Shown in pieces: positions 6,797 through 7,630 of a DNA stretch of 7,630 nucleotides. The stretch is taken from positions 1 to 7,630 of the forward strand of contig JBEIVB010000108.1 in NCBI GenBank assembly GCA_040374085.1, written 5' to 3'. The stretch is from JBEIVB01 sp040374085. Lineage in GTDB: Bacteria > Bacteroidota > Bacteroidia > UBA4408. Below the pieces are notes generated by a model, which saw only the letters and a list, made by a program, of their open reading frames with translations, had not been told where the DNA came from and did no database searches. Numbering within the stretch: the stretch's first letter is position 1; each line of letters begins with the position of its first letter. A program made the position numbers and the translations under genes.

Positions 6797-7246
6797 ATGC
6801 GTAAGTATTTGATTTTGCTTTTTGGATTGCTGCTCCTGCATCAGCATCTTATGCCCACGGCCCATGCCACAGCAGAGGCGGTGCCCTTGCGGATTCGCTT
6901 CACGGGTTTGCGCAACAGCGTGGGCACCATAGGCATGGGCATCTACCGCACCCAGGAGGAATTCGATTCCGACAAGCCTTTCCAGTCCATCACCCTCTCT
7001 AAAAAAGGCCTAAAGGATGGCAACCTGGTCCACAGCCTGCAGTTGGCCCCCGCGGTGTATGCCATATCCGTGCTCGACGACGAAAACAACAACCATCAAA
7101 TGGATTTCAATTGGATGCACATTCCCAAAGAAGGCTACGGCTTCTCGAACTACGTGCACTCCGGCCTCGTTCGACCCAAGGTAACCAAGTTCCAATTTCG
7201 CCTGCAGGCTCCCTTGGAGGTGGAGGTGAAGATGCAGTATTGGTGA
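6797..7246 (+). CDS. DUF2141 domain-containing secreted protein
   Basis: The product is a 149-residue exported protein. Residues 1-25 form a signal peptide (MRKYLILLFGLLLL, cleavage likely after AHA or nearby). The rest matches the DUF2141 family: an opening beta-strand with a G-x-I-x-M-x-I-Y core (43-50), APAVYAISVLDDENNNHQMD (84-103), an acidic-Asn loop that looks suited to binding a divalent metal such as calcium, and IPKEGYGFSN (109-118), the family's most conserved stretch. Members are common in Bacteroidota and Proteobacteria, and their function is unknown. The ATG at 6797 is the right start because an in-frame TGA lies at 6791-6793. It stands alone, with its own promoter candidate upstream and a convergent gene downstream. 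Confidence 0.9.
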   Translation: MRKYLILLFGLLLLHQHLMPTAHATAEAVPLRIRFTGLRNSVGTIGMGIYRTQEEFDSDKPFQSITLSKKGLKDGNLVHSLQLAPAVYAISVLDDENNNHQMDFNWMHIPKEGYGFSNYVHSGLVRPKVTKFQFRLQAPLEVEVKMQYW

Positions 7247-7389
7247 GAAGAAATACTGGTTAAGGAGTTACCTGGAAATTCTCCTAAAGGTTTCCGATGT
7301 ATAGATTTAGAACTGCATTATAGTATAGAAGCTATAACTACTGGCTTTTGTGTTCCAATTGCAACGCTTCAATCGTTAGGCTAATATAT
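7247..7389. other. Convergent intergenic region between DUF2141 gene and xseB
   Basis: This 143-nt AT-rich gap lies between two gene ends that face each other, so transcription from both sides should stop here. The best structure seen is an AT-rich hairpin with one bulged base, TAGTATAG (7321-7328) against CTATAACTA (7332-7340). It is weak and has no adjoining T-run. A second, looser pairing is AGGAG with CTCCT around 7264-7286. No classical intrinsic terminator is evident. Confidence 0.35.
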
Positions 7390-7590
7390 TTATAGCTGCT
7401 CCTCTTTTTTCTTCACCGCTTCAAACGCCTCCTCTGCCTGCATCAGGTGTTGCTTGCAGGCTTCGATAAGCGAAGCAGCGTGGGCCACCTGCTTGCTCAG
7501 TTGGTCGAGGGGCAGCTCGTCGCTTTCTATGGCTTGCACCAGGGCGTTGAGCTCGGCAAAGAGTTGTTCAAAGCTTTTCTTCTTTGCCAT
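7390..7590 (-). CDS. xseB: Exodeoxyribonuclease VII small subunit
   Basis: The product is a 66-residue cytoplasmic protein, within the normal size range for XseB. It shows the family pattern: a basic start (MAKKKSFEQLFAELNALVQAIES), then DELPLDQL (39-nt-range loop, residues 24-31), then a long amphipathic helix ending in an acidic/lysine-rich tail. Several copies of this subunit assemble on XseA to form exonuclease VII, which degrades single-stranded DNA to oligonucleotides in repair. The residues are mostly helical, as expected for the two-helix fold. The ATG at 7590 fits the conserved start of the family. The likely end of xseA overlaps its first codons (separate entry), the usual order for this pair. 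Confidence 0.93.
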   Translation of the reverse strand: MAKKKSFEQLFAELNALVQAIESDELPLDQLSKQVAHAASLIEACKQHLMQAEEAFEAVKKKEEQL

Positions 7591-7630
7591 GGGGTGGTGC
7601 GGTAGGGGTTGCGGTTAGGGTTCCGTCGGC
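7568..7630 (-). CDS. xseA: Probable C-terminus of exodeoxyribonuclease VII large subunit (partial)
   Basis: Reading leftwards from the window edge on the minus strand, one frame stays open for 20 codons and ends at TGA (7570-7568), 23 nt inside xseB. It begins ADGTLTATPTAP, resembling the short 'ADG-x-hydrophobic' strand found near the end of XseA proteins, and finishes HGKEEKL. XseA is the nuclease subunit and commonly lies directly before xseB, sometimes overlapping it. Only 20 residues are visible, so the call rests mostly on context. A second frame with a stop at 7617-7615 (ending PTEP) is a weaker alternative without overlap. Confidence 0.45.
   Translation of the reverse strand, partial: ADGTLTATPTAPPHGKEEKL

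Noticed and set aside
1..7630. CRISPR array, insertion sequence or prophage
   Set aside because: No regularly spaced direct repeats, transposase, integrase or phage genes were seen on either strand.

Overview
The window looks like chromosomal DNA of a member of the Bacteroidota with moderate GC content. The main evidence is a type IX secretion (T9SS) type A sorting domain at the end of the 1359-2735 gene. Supporting signs are A-rich leaders without Shine-Dalgarno sequences before most starts, one exact TAnnTTTG (Bacteroidota -7 type) promoter element, and a DUF2141 exported protein. Genus cannot be resolved from the sequence.

Left part (1-2735, + strand): a compact gene group for the cell envelope. 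It holds the 3' end of an MbnP-like copper-binding protein, a two-heme cytochrome c peroxidase/MauG-family (MbnH-like) enzyme that overlaps it by 11 nt and appears to start at TTG, and, 35 nt on, a YHYH-domain protein with a signal peptide and a T9SS sorting domain. MbnH/MbnP pairs are known elsewhere: the diheme enzyme oxidises a Trp of its partner to kynurenine, which is linked to copper binding. The third gene suggests a metal-related, secreted or surface-bound module with an extra T9SS-exported member. This is the most interesting part of the window.

Middle (2736-3369): a 634-nt gap with no convincing gene. It begins with a strong hairpin (20 paired positions with one bulge) 32 nt after the YHYH stop and becomes AT-rich from about 3040.

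Right part: ppsA (PEP synthase, 3370-5778) followed after 11 nt by a classical short-chain dehydrogenase (5790-6599), probably one transcription unit. Then comes a 197-nt gap carrying a good promoter candidate, a secreted DUF2141 protein (6797-7246), and, convergent on the minus strand, xseB (7590-7390). The last codons of xseA probably overlap the xseB start. ppsA supplies PEP for gluconeogenesis, and xseAB encodes exonuclease VII. Neither has an obvious functional link with the left-hand module.
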